Assembly (NCBI GenBank): GCA_944325505.1
Contig: CALVAJ010000028.1
Location: forward strand, 1-35,094
From: an uncultured Bacteroidales bacterium
GTDB lineage: Bacteria; Bacteroidota; Bacteroidia; Bacteroidales; UBA932
Length of the DNA: 35,094 nucleotides
Direction: 5' to 3'
Positions 16,801 through 24,010 of the stretch are shown here, piece by piece. The notes below the pieces were generated by a model, which worked only from the letters and a program-made list of their open reading frames with translations, ran no database searches and was not told the DNA's origin. A program made the position numbers and the translations under genes. The first letter of the stretch is position 1; every line of letters begins with the position of its first letter.

Positions 16801-17264
16801 TCGAGGCAGGAACACACCTCAAGACAGCCGTGCCGGAAAGGGAACTTGACTGGACCCAGACACCGTCGTTCATCCCTTCCAACGCGGTGATAGTCACAGG
16901 AGGGGACATTTCCTACGATGATCATGGGAACGTACTGTCGGATACACGGACATTCTCCCCTTCTTCGACACCGATCTATTTTAAAAGCTGGATAGGATAC
17001 CTTGGAAAGTTGAATGGACCTTACACTATGGGATATAACCTGTATGAGGCAGATTTCGTGAAATTGAGAAACCTGTCGATTTCATACGATTTTTCATCAT
17101 TGATAAAAAGGAGCAAGGTGGTCAAGGGCCTGGAACTGTCAATTATCGGAAACAACCTCTGGATGTGGAAGAAACTCGACAACGAAGACCCTGACGCGGC
17201 TTACAAGAACTTCTCGTATCCGACCGAACGTATGGTGGGATTCAACCTTTCGGTGACCCTTTAA
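13866..17264 (+). CDS. SusC/RagA-type TonB-dependent transporter with STN signalling domain
   Basis: A 1132-residue outer-membrane transporter that imports oligomers with TonB energy. Domains in order: signal peptide (1-38), STN domain at about 45-117 that contacts the anti-sigma factor, carboxypeptidase-regulatory-like beta domain at about 123-200, plug domain at about 210-330 (ending NGAILITTKTG), and the beta-barrel to the terminal VGFNLSVTL. The STN domain marks it as a sensor as well as a transporter. It lies 27 bases after the FecR gene and 12 bases before susD. The substrate cannot be read from SusC sequence; the neighbours contain no glycosidase. Confidence 0.96.
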   Translation: MANSLKSRNYVRKFFRQCFLMTGFFAALLFSSASGHAATRDQKISVNSGGRVPIVEIFGKIEAGSEWLFNYQDKDVEGIYASIDVKGASISEVMSILLVGTDLTYVLRDQNIVITRREASSGVFTLSGCITDENGQPMPGTAVIDESTGNGAVSDVDGRYSIEVREGTVLMFSSIGYQSVSYTVGKSSTADIKMQPDRLFIDEAVVTALGIKKSEKSLGYSIQQVSSKAFKKVKTDNPLNVLNGKVAGLTLNTRAGILEDPPVKLRGESPIYVVNGTPVKYYRAIANDDIESITVLKGPQAAVLYGARGANGAILITTKTGDDIDNNVDITFNSSTMFTAGYLTLPEQQTIYGTGEYGQYSYGDGKGGGLYDGLWTWGPKLDQPDPTTPSGYFETVQYNSPIDPVTGERIPIPFVSHKNNFRNFLQEGLITDNNISVAKKFDGGSFRVSLNQMYRRGQTPNTDLKKFGITAAANYNITDRLHMNVSMIYSYTYSRSRHWSGYGNQHPYYNILVYMGANNDINDLRNYWEPGMEGYAQRNWNHVWFNNPWFVAYEYERPYSEPELIASASLDYDIIDGLNFMVKAATDSKHQNHEERKPYAWVGNDRGLYSVTSDRNVDINIDAMLSYKKDFGAVDIDAMIGASMYDAQRNYLYSATEGGLQQPDLYNLANSQNTPTTSSSIEKRRMLGAYGTVTLGVIDAFYLTFTGRNDWSSTLSVGNNSFFYPSVSLSALMTEVIDLPDAFSFWKIRASWAKVGFDQSTVYMLENTYDFNKFWGGNPSNTPPTYIIDPNIRPYFTSSFEVGTDIRFFDNRLRLDFSYYNTIDTGQIQRVDINQSSGYEEMLTNGNDYQRIGYEVMLGGTPIRTKDWEWDINLNWFSTRKYLKKIYNGAYSYNNLRVGDRADALYETLWQRDPEGNFIVYENNGRPIEDPYKRIVGYSGADWEFGISTSLRFRNWTLSMDISGRVGGVIRSDLNARMIEAGTHLKTAVPERELDWTQTPSFIPSNAVIVTGGDISYDDHGNVLSDTRTFSPSSTPIYFKSWIGYLGKLNGPYTMGYNLYEADFVKLRNLSISYDFSSLIKRSKVVKGLELSIIGNNLWMWKKLDNEDPDAAYKNFSYPTERMVGFNLSVTL

Positions 17265-17276
17265 TTAAAAGCTAAC

Positions 17277-18830
17277 ATGAAATACAGTATGAAACCATTG
17301 AAATATTTGAGTGTGCTGCTGATACTGCCGCTGTTCATGTCCTCATGCGACTATAATCTTGAAGAGGTGAGCAAAGATGTGAACAATCCGGTGAACGTAC
17401 ACCCCAGTACAATATTGACCACCCTGTGTATCAATACATTCGGGATAGAATTCTACGGTGTCCAGCCATATCGTACCGCATGGCAGTGGGACCAGCGTGC
17501 CGGTGGCGGACATTTTAATTTCCTCAGGAGGAACTTCATAAGCGAGTACCGCCGTATTGCGTGGTGCTATGACATGTGCGCAGAAGCCGACAGGGTCGGT
17601 GATGAAAGATACAAGCTGCTTGCCGCCTATTTCAGGGCGAGCTGGATGTTTACCACTACAAGACTTTTCGGTGATGTCCCGTTCACTGAGGCCGGGACAG
17701 GCCGCCAGGACGATCCTGACTATTTCCCGAAATATGACCTTCAGGAGGATATAATTGCGGCTCTTCTGGACGAACTCAAGACTGCGAATGAAGCTCTGGC
17801 TGCATATGAGGGGACCTCAATCCAAGGAGATATCATATATGATGATATCCGCCAGTGGAGGAAACTCATAAACGTGCAGAGGCTAAGGATGCTGATCAAC
17901 TGTACCATGAAGGAGACCATAAAGGGTACCCCTGTCAAGGAAATGTTCGCGGAAATCGTGAACAATCCTGATGCAAACCCTCTGATGGAAAATCTCGATG
18001 ACAGTGCCATAAGGCACGAGTCCGGCAATTCGGAAAATTACAACTACTATAATGACAATAACTTCGTGTCATCATACCGCGTATCCAAATACATTGTAGA
18101 CTATATGTCGGAAAGACATGATATGAGACTTCCGAAGCTGGCTGAAGTGATGATGTGCCTTGAAGATACGGGTGCCGACATAAATGATTTTTCCAATTAT
18201 AAGGGCGTCATTCCTAATCCGGGTGCCAATTCGGACAACAATAACGAGGATATGGACAAGGGCAACCAGTCCAAGCTGAACCGCAAATGGTATCTTGAAC
18301 CTCAGGGGCCCGATGCCATGAATATCGGTTATCCCGAGCAAGAGTTCATCCTGGCGGAGGCCGCTCTCAGGGGCTGGATCGATGACGATGCGGAAACACA
18401 TTACAGGAACGGCATACGTGCAGCCTGCGAGTTCCTGGGAGTGTCTGACAGCGACATCAATGCCTATCTTGAACAGGATGCAATCCGGCTGACCGGAACA
18501 GATACTGAAAAACTCGGCAAGATAATTACCGAAAAGTATCTTAATTTCTTCATGCAGGGCGGATTCGAGGCATATTTCGAATTGAGGAGGACCGGATATC
18601 CTGATTTCTCAGAATACCTCACTCGCAATATTGACAATCTGTACAATGACGGATACCTTCCTTTGAGATACCAGTATCCGCAGTCTGAAATCGACAACAA
18701 CAACGAGAATGTCGTTGCTGCGATAAACCGTCTCGACAAAGGGGATGACCGCAACTCCAGAATGTGGCTCCTTATCGGGGAAGACCCTCTCTTCAATCCG
18801 GATCCGTTCCCGTTCAGGTATACAGAATAA
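17277..18830 (+). CDS. SusD/RagB-type surface lipoprotein
   Basis: Surface-exposed lipoprotein that forms the lid on its SusC partner and helps capture substrate. The 517-residue protein begins with a lipoprotein signal ending at C24 (LFMSSC). The sequence after it (AWQWDQRAGGG, YFRASWMFTTTRLFGDVPFTEA) fits the SusD_2-like group with TPR-type helices; the C-terminal part contains WLLIGEDPLFNPDPFPFRY. A second ATG at 17289 would shorten the signal by four residues and is also possible. It is co-transcribed with susC and with the EEP gene 25 bases downstream. Confidence 0.95.
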   Translation: MKYSMKPLKYLSVLLILPLFMSSCDYNLEEVSKDVNNPVNVHPSTILTTLCINTFGIEFYGVQPYRTAWQWDQRAGGGHFNFLRRNFISEYRRIAWCYDMCAEADRVGDERYKLLAAYFRASWMFTTTRLFGDVPFTEAGTGRQDDPDYFPKYDLQEDIIAALLDELKTANEALAAYEGTSIQGDIIYDDIRQWRKLINVQRLRMLINCTMKETIKGTPVKEMFAEIVNNPDANPLMENLDDSAIRHESGNSENYNYYNDNNFVSSYRVSKYIVDYMSERHDMRLPKLAEVMMCLEDTGADINDFSNYKGVIPNPGANSDNNNEDMDKGNQSKLNRKWYLEPQGPDAMNIGYPEQEFILAEAALRGWIDDDAETHYRNGIRAACEFLGVSDSDINAYLEQDAIRLTGTDTEKLGKIITEKYLNFFMQGGFEAYFELRRTGYPDFSEYLTRNIDNLYNDGYLPLRYQYPQSEIDNNNENVVAAINRLDKGDDRNSRMWLLIGEDPLFNPDPFPFRYTE

Positions 18831-18855
18831 TCATGGTAATTTAAATTAAAAGAAA

Positions 18856-19770
18856 ATGAACAGAATATTATTGGTAAGCTCGCTTATAAGCATCTTCTAT
18901 TTCGTCTCTTGCGGTAAAGCCAGCGGAGAGTCGCAGGGTAATGACAAAGATAACACCGTCTGGACCGAGCCTGTAAGGCTGGCTACATATAATATCCAGT
19001 ATGACAACAACGGCAATCCGGACGGGGAGTGGGACAACCGGAAGGAAATTGTCATAAAACTGCTTAAAGAAAAGGATTTCGATATATTCGGAGCGCAGGA
19101 ACCTTATCTGGAGCAGATAAGGGATATTGCTGCGGCTCTGCCGGATTATGCATGGACAGGAGTGAGCATAACAGGTGCAGATGATGTGGAGAGAAAGCAT
19201 TTCAATCCTGTTTTCTATAAGAAAGACCGTTTTGAGATAGTGGAACAGGGGGCGTTCTGGTATTCGGAAACACCGAATGTAGCAGGATCCAAAGGCTGGG
19301 ACTCCTATTCTCCGCGTATGTGCAACTGGGTACATTTCAAGGATCTGCAAACAGGCAAGGAATTCATCCATTTCAATTCTCATTTCGACCACAAAGGCAC
19401 TGAGGCAAGGGCGGAAAGCGCAAAGCTGCTTGTGGAGAAAGTGAAAGAGATTGCAGGAGACCTTCCTGCCGTATGTACAGCCGATTATAATTCCAATCAG
19501 AAAAGTTCGGCATATCAGACCATTGTCACGTCCGGCGTGCTTGTGGACAGTTATAGCAGGGCTGCGGAAAGACATAACGACAAATGGCCTACATACAACG
19601 GTTATAAATACCTGTCCACCCCACCGGCCAACGCTACGAGGATAGACCATGTATTTGTGACTACGAAAGGCAACAAGGTCGTCTCATGGGAGATAATAAA
19701 TGATACATATAACCACAAATACCCGTCCGACCATAATCCGATAGTCATCGAATGGTCCTTCGCGGAATAG
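18856..19770 (+). CDS. Endonuclease/exonuclease/phosphatase-family lipoprotein
   Basis: The 304-residue protein has a lipoprotein signal with Cys19 (FYFVSC) and an EEP (DNase I-like) fold. Metal and catalytic residues are all visible: N46 in TYNIQYD, E82 in GAQEP, H176 and D178 in NSHFDH, D210 and N212 in TADYN (usually GDFN), D264 in IDHVF and D292-H293 in SDHNP. EEP enzymes cleave phosphodiester or phosphate ester bonds in nucleic acids, lipids or sugar phosphates. Its place in a SusCD operon implies surface or periplasmic degradation of a phosphodiester-containing nutrient. The Gly-to-Ala and Phe-to-Tyr changes in the GDFN motif are mild. Confidence 0.92.
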   Translation: MNRILLVSSLISIFYFVSCGKASGESQGNDKDNTVWTEPVRLATYNIQYDNNGNPDGEWDNRKEIVIKLLKEKDFDIFGAQEPYLEQIRDIAAALPDYAWTGVSITGADDVERKHFNPVFYKKDRFEIVEQGAFWYSETPNVAGSKGWDSYSPRMCNWVHFKDLQTGKEFIHFNSHFDHKGTEARAESAKLLVEKVKEIAGDLPAVCTADYNSNQKSSAYQTIVTSGVLVDSYSRAAERHNDKWPTYNGYKYLSTPPANATRIDHVFVTTKGNKVVSWEIINDTYNHKYPSDHNPIVIEWSFAE

Positions 19771-19793
19771 AATCATCTAATTGTGTTTTTGTA

Positions 19794-21788
19794 ATGAAAA
19801 GCAATATTTTCAAATTGCCTTTGCCGGCAATATGTGCTGTGTCCGTTCTCGCCCTTTGCTGTTTATGCACGAAAACGGAACAGGATACGATAAGTTTTGA
19901 TGAACCTGAGGTGGTGGTAGGGTCGACAGGAGGTTCCACTTCGTTTATTGTAAGGTCGAATACGCAATGGACTCTTGATCATGACGCCGACTGGTTTTCT
20001 CTGAATATCACGAAAGGTGCTCAGGGAGCGCAGATAATCGTGACCTACGAAGATAACCCGTCTGAAACCGAACCTCGTTCGGCACAGATTTACGGTATTA
20101 CTTCCTCAGGTGTACAGGCCTCTTTCACACTTACCCAGATGCCGTTAGAGCCTCTCATTGTCATAGATAACAGCAGTCTTCCCGACCCGCTTCCTTCAGA
20201 AGCAGGTACATATAGTCTGGGTATCACTACCAACATTACATCGGCTCTCGGCTATACGGTTACATATCAGAACGAAAATTCAAAAGGCTGGATTACTGAT
20301 GTGTCCGTTACGTCAGAGTCATTGACATTCAAGACTGTTGCCAATCCGGAGACTTTCAGCCGTTCCGCTATTATAACGGTATCCGGAGCGGATGCATTTG
20401 ACCGTTATATTGAAGCTGCGGTTACAGTGTCGCAGAGCCTGAATATGGATCCTGAGGCTTCTGTAGAGAAAGACTTCGGTTATGCCAGGTCGCTCGCGCC
20501 AGGAGAAGTGTCGGAGAATATCTTCGTAAAAGGTACAGTGGTAGCTGACGGCAAGAACCCGAATTTCCCGGAGGGCAGGTATACCATCCAGAATGCCTCA
20601 GGTGAAGCGGTTGTGTTCGAAGTCTCTGAAGATCTCGGTATTGCATCAGGGGATGCGGTGTCTCTGTGGCTGCTTGGCTCCGTCATCGAAGAGGTTACGG
20701 TGCCCGGAGGATCCTATAAACTTTTTACCGGTATAGGGAAACAGCATGTCATGGAATCTACACCTGGTACTCCTGTTGAGCCTAGGTCTGTGCATATTAT
20801 GGATTTGAATGATGATATGTTGTATTCTCTGGTGAAACTGGAAGATGTGGAGATTTCCATTCCTTTCGGAGCATATGTCAACTATAATGAATATTATATA
20901 ACAGGCGGTGGAGCCGCAGCTTTCCGTGAAAACCTTACACCGAATTACGGAACAAGCGTAAGGGATATCAACGGTGACCATATCTACATGCTTACCGACT
21001 TCGATGTCCCGTATAGACGTCATGAACTGCCGCAAGGGTCCGGTTCCATTACCGGTATCCTTGTCAGGGAAGAGAATTCCAATTTCGGAGATATGGGCAG
21101 CTACCAGATAAGGCATCTTGCCGAGTCCGACATCGCCCTGGCAGAGTCCCGTGACGCCGGATTTACTTCAGTGCTTGTCGAGTGGGATTTCACGATGCCG
21201 TCTGATCTTGAGGACGGGCAGAAGCATATCGATCCTGCCATAGGCCCTAAGGATGCCGAGTTCTTCAAGAACAACGTAGACGGATTCTATAAAAAATATA
21301 AGGAAGGGGCGATATATTTTTCGGATGAATATCGCGGAAATACCGCTGAAGGGGCTACAGGAAATACAATCAAGAGTTCAGCTGCCTTCAGTGCAAACTG
21401 GGATACCGAAACATACTGGCTTGTCAGCAACATTTCTACAGTGGGAATAACGACTGCCCTGTCTCTCCAGTTTGAAAGCAATTCGCTGACCAGTACCGGA
21501 CCTGCCGAGTTCGTCGTAGAGTGGTCCCTTGACGGCAACTCATGGACAAAGGTAGAGAACGGAGACTATAAGGTAATGGGCCAGTGTACATCAAAAGTTC
21601 TCCGTACCGACCACATGCCGGGGTACAAGCCGTATGACTTCAGACTTCCTGATGCCCTTCTTGACCAGCCGGAAGTGTATATCCGACTGAGATGCGCAAG
21701 CGACCTGAATACTTCAGGCGAGCATAAGGAGTTGCCGGCAAGTGCCACGAACCGCATCGGACATCTTACAATCAAATACAACAAATAA
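19794..21788 (+). CDS. BACON-domain lipoprotein with DUF5689-like domain
   Basis: The ATG at 19794 gives an N-terminus with a lipoprotein-like signal and a cysteine cluster at 22-25. An in-frame ATG at 19752 lies within the preceding gene. Of 664 residues, about 34-122 form a BACON domain (TGGSTSFIVRSNTQWTL...ADWFSL), and about 124-223 a second BACON-like beta-sandwich. Residues 230-445 resemble DUF5689, an OB-like beta domain (FVKGTVVADG, GRYTIQNASGEAVVF, GSITGILVRE). The last 210 residues are a further beta-rich domain of the type found beside Bacteroidetes nucleases. No catalytic motif is seen. It probably binds substrate at the surface for the EEP enzyme and SusCD. Confidence 0.8.
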   Translation: MKSNIFKLPLPAICAVSVLALCCLCTKTEQDTISFDEPEVVVGSTGGSTSFIVRSNTQWTLDHDADWFSLNITKGAQGAQIIVTYEDNPSETEPRSAQIYGITSSGVQASFTLTQMPLEPLIVIDNSSLPDPLPSEAGTYSLGITTNITSALGYTVTYQNENSKGWITDVSVTSESLTFKTVANPETFSRSAIITVSGADAFDRYIEAAVTVSQSLNMDPEASVEKDFGYARSLAPGEVSENIFVKGTVVADGKNPNFPEGRYTIQNASGEAVVFEVSEDLGIASGDAVSLWLLGSVIEEVTVPGGSYKLFTGIGKQHVMESTPGTPVEPRSVHIMDLNDDMLYSLVKLEDVEISIPFGAYVNYNEYYITGGGAAAFRENLTPNYGTSVRDINGDHIYMLTDFDVPYRRHELPQGSGSITGILVREENSNFGDMGSYQIRHLAESDIALAESRDAGFTSVLVEWDFTMPSDLEDGQKHIDPAIGPKDAEFFKNNVDGFYKKYKEGAIYFSDEYRGNTAEGATGNTIKSSAAFSANWDTETYWLVSNISTVGITTALSLQFESNSLTSTGPAEFVVEWSLDGNSWTKVENGDYKVMGQCTSKVLRTDHMPGYKPYDFRLPDALLDQPEVYIRLRCASDLNTSGEHKELPASATNRIGHLTIKYNK

Positions 21789-21796
21789 GGATTACA

Positions 21797-22939
21797 ATGA
21801 AAAGAAGACAGTATAGGGTCATATTGCTGGCAGTTGCCGTCATGGCTGTATCATGCAAGGAAACCTCTCCTATTGACGGTTTCATAGACGGAAAACTCCA
21901 GGTTTATGATGAAATTTCAAAGGAAGTACGTAAAAACGAGGCAGTGACTCTTATGTTCACCTCTGATTCTGGGGAACAGTATTCCAGTACAAGAAATACC
22001 GATGATCAAGGGTATATCTACTTCAACGGAAGTCCGGACGGGACATATACCGCAGCTTTCAGCTATTATCCCGGCACTGCGAACGACTGTTTCATGGAAT
22101 TCTCCCTGGCATCCGGAGAACGTGATTTCGTGATGAATGTGTCGCCGTCTGTGAAAGAACTTGATACCGACATTGTCATAACAGGGTATATGCCGGATGT
22201 GAAAGGGTCAGACAGCGGATATGAGTACATGCAGTTCATGGCTCTGAAGGATATTGATTTTACCCGGGAACATTATTGTGTCATTGCCTGCCGAAACAAT
22301 GTCGTAAACCGCCTTGGCTGGGTGCAGGGCTCTTATGTCACATATAAGTTCAATCTGACTTCGGGAGCGGCGAAGAAAGGAGAATTCTTCTATGTCGGCT
22401 ATCAGAAAAGACTTAATGGAAAGAACAGTGCCGATATCAGCGGTGCCAACTGGATATGTTCCGTAGATTATACGAAGCAGCCCGGGGCTGACAATATAGG
22501 AGACAAGACTTCCGGATACCTGCATAACGGCAGCGAAGGCAAACATACGGCAGACGGCATAGCTGTATTCAAAGGCACGGAAGTTACTCAGGAGACCAAA
22601 CCTTGCGATGTGATATTCTATGGAGAGGTGATAAACACGGATGTATATAATCCTGCGGTAGGAGGCTATCTCATTACCGACAATGACCTGTACAGCACTT
22701 CCAACCGTCTGACCGGTGAAGGCCAGAAGTATTTCGGCATGGGAAACAATACATTCCTGTTCGATAATCCGGCTTTGGATGCAGGTGAATTTGTCGCACT
22801 TGGCGGTATTTTCACTCCGACCGGTTATACAAGGGGCCGCTCCGCCACATACATACTGTGTCCGACCGGTGCCGATGCAAGCATAGACTTAATAGAAAAG
22901 AACGAGGGCTCGACAAGATTCATTGAAATTACCGAGTAA
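21797..22939 (+). CDS. Unrecognised lipoprotein at the end of the SusCD operon
   Basis: The 380-residue protein has a clear lipoprotein signal with Cys20 (VMAVSCKE). Residues 25-115 look like a carboxypeptidase-regulatory-like beta-sandwich (a variable loop then TDDQGYIYFNGSPDGTYTAAFSYYP). The middle segment (about 125-215: DIVITGYMPDV, GYEYMQFMALKDIDF) resembles the lamin-tail-type beta domains beside some surface nucleases, but that likeness is weak. The C-terminal part (270-370) has VIFYGEVINTDVY and GEFVALGGIFTPTGYTRG, which reads like an OB-type strand pattern. I do not recognise a named family. It starts 8 bases after the BACON gene, so it belongs to the same transcript, and is the last gene before the hairpin terminator. 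Confidence 0.78.
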   Translation: MKRRQYRVILLAVAVMAVSCKETSPIDGFIDGKLQVYDEISKEVRKNEAVTLMFTSDSGEQYSSTRNTDDQGYIYFNGSPDGTYTAAFSYYPGTANDCFMEFSLASGERDFVMNVSPSVKELDTDIVITGYMPDVKGSDSGYEYMQFMALKDIDFTREHYCVIACRNNVVNRLGWVQGSYVTYKFNLTSGAAKKGEFFYVGYQKRLNGKNSADISGANWICSVDYTKQPGADNIGDKTSGYLHNGSEGKHTADGIAVFKGTEVTQETKPCDVIFYGEVINTDVYNPAVGGYLITDNDLYSTSNRLTGEGQKYFGMGNNTFLFDNPALDAGEFVALGGIFTPTGYTRGRSATYILCPTGADASIDLIEKNEGSTRFIEITE

Positions 22940-22960
22940 TTACCCGCAATCTTTTATCTC

Positions 22961-23003
22961 ACATTCATTCGGGCCGGGCCTTCATCCCGGCCCGAATGAA
23001 TGT
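22961..23003 (+). terminator. Hairpin terminator after the SusCD operon
   Basis: An exact 18-bp inverted repeat (22961-22978 and 22986-23003) with a seven-base loop follows the last gene by 21 bases. The stem is GC-rich in its inner half. Only a short ATTT follows, so termination may be by stem stability or Rho. It ends 1 base before the tRNA-Gln promoter. Confidence 0.65.
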
Positions 23004-23004
23004 A

Positions 23005-23037
23005 TTTGGAAAGCCGTAAAATAAGTGATATATTTGC
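23005..23037 (+). promoter_or_regulatory. Consensus Bacteroidetes promoter of tRNA-Gln
   Basis: TTTG at 23005-23008, 20 bases, then TATATTTGC at 23029-23037: a complete match to the TTTG/TAnnTTTG primary-sigma promoter form. The tRNA begins 9 bases after it. Confidence 0.85.
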
Positions 23038-23046
23038 AACCGGAAT

Positions 23047-23117
23047 TGAGATATGGTGTAATGGTAGCACTACAGATTTTGGTTCTGTCTGTCCAAGTTC
23101 GAATCTTGGTATCTCAA
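23047..23117 (+). tRNA. tRNA-Gln, anticodon TTG
   Basis: The 71-base gene folds as a full cloverleaf: acceptor TGAGATA with TATCTCA, anticodon stem ACAGA/TCTGT around loop TTTTGGT (anticodon TTG, reading CAA), and T-arm CCAAG-TTCGAAT-CTTGG. The discriminator base is A and CCA is not encoded (ACGA follows). It has its own strong promoter and converges with yqaA, whose stop is 12 bases further on. Confidence 0.95.
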
Positions 23118-23128
23118 CGATGACACTG

Positions 23129-23566
23129 TCAGAATAGTCCGTAGATCAGGTTCCAGACCAGGAAACGGGCGAATTTGCCGACAAGCAGAAGGACGATGGT
23201 CCAGAAAGGACGTGTCTTGTAGAAGCCTAAAGCGATGGCGATGACATCTCCGATAAAGGGCACCCAGCATGTCAGGGCAAGCCAGACACCATACCTGTCA
23301 ACATAGCGTTTCTGTTTCTGCAGTGTCTCGGGTCTGACCTTGAACCATTTTTCTATCCATTCCCATTTTCCTATCCAGCCTATCCAGTAGGTGAGGACAC
23401 TGCCGAGCCAGTTGCCGAGAGTTCCTACAAGCAGGCATCCCGCCGTATCTCCCGTGGCGGCGAGGATAGCCAGATACAGCGCATCCGAACTGAACGGCAG
23501 GATAGTCGCCGCAAGAAAGGTGCCTATGAAAAGTCCCAGCAGACCGAGTTCTTCCAGTCCGAACAT
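23129..23566 (-). CDS. YqaA-family membrane protein (VTT/DedA-like)
   Basis: The 145-residue protein is strongly hydrophobic, with membrane segments at about 8-32, 37-66 and 98-143 and the family's amphipathic linker in between. It resembles E. coli YqaA and the VTT (DedA/SNARE-associated) superfamily, whose better-known members move phospholipid carriers across the membrane; the role of YqaA itself is not settled. It follows tadA after three bases, so it is the last gene of that minus-strand operon, converging with tRNA-Gln. Confidence 0.85.
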   Translation of the reverse strand: MFGLEELGLLGLFIGTFLAATILPFSSDALYLAILAATGDTAGCLLVGTLGNWLGSVLTYWIGWIGKWEWIEKWFKVRPETLQKQKRYVDRYGVWLALTCWVPFIGDVIAIALGFYKTRPFWTIVLLLVGKFARFLVWNLIYGLF

Positions 23567-23569
23567 AGC

Positions 23570-24004
23570 CTACTTCCGTTTGTTCTTGAAAAAATCCGAG
23601 ACCAGCTGCCCGCATTCCGAGGCAAGCACTCCTGCCGTGACTTCGGTCTTCGGATGCATCAGGGAAGGGGAGAACAGGCTGAATCCCCGCTTGGGATCCA
23701 GCGCACCGTACACGACACGGCTTATCTGAGACCATGCCAGCGCCCCGGCGCACATCGGGCAAGGCTCGACAGTCACATACAGCGTGCAGTCTGTCAGATA
23801 TTTTCCTCCCATCGCTTCGGCAGCAGCCGTAATTGCTATCATTTCAGCATGGGCCGTGGGATCTTTCAGCCGCTCTGTCATATTGTGGCCTTTGGCTATG
23901 ATCCTGCCCCTGCAGACAACTACGGCCCCTACCGGGACTTCATCTTCCTCTGCAGCCTCCATCGCCTCGCGCAGCGCTTCTCTCATATATCTTTCGTCGT
24001 CCAT
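23570..24004 (-). CDS. tadA: tRNA adenosine(34) deaminase TadA
   Basis: Zinc deaminase that turns A34 of tRNA-Arg(ACG) into inosine, needed for reading CGN codons. The 144-residue protein has the zinc and proton-shuttle motif HAE (H52, E54) and PCPMC (C82, C85), and VPVGAVVV at 23-30. The TadA class is preferred over guanine or cytosine deaminases because of the length and the sequence DPTAHAEMIAITAAAE. It starts six bases after the DUF711 gene. Confidence 0.93.
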   Translation of the reverse strand: MDDERYMREALREAMEAAEEDEVPVGAVVVCRGRIIAKGHNMTERLKDPTAHAEMIAITAAAEAMGGKYLTDCTLYVTVEPCPMCAGALAWSQISRVVYGALDPKRGFSLFSPSLMHPKTEVTAGVLASECGQLVSDFFKNKRK

Positions 24005-24010
24005 GCGGCA

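Noticed and set aside
12272-22939. Calling the SusCD operon a glycan utilisation locus
   Set aside because: It contains no glycoside hydrolase, lyase or carbohydrate esterase; the closest ones (GH42 and CE1-type) lie upstream beyond a strong terminator.
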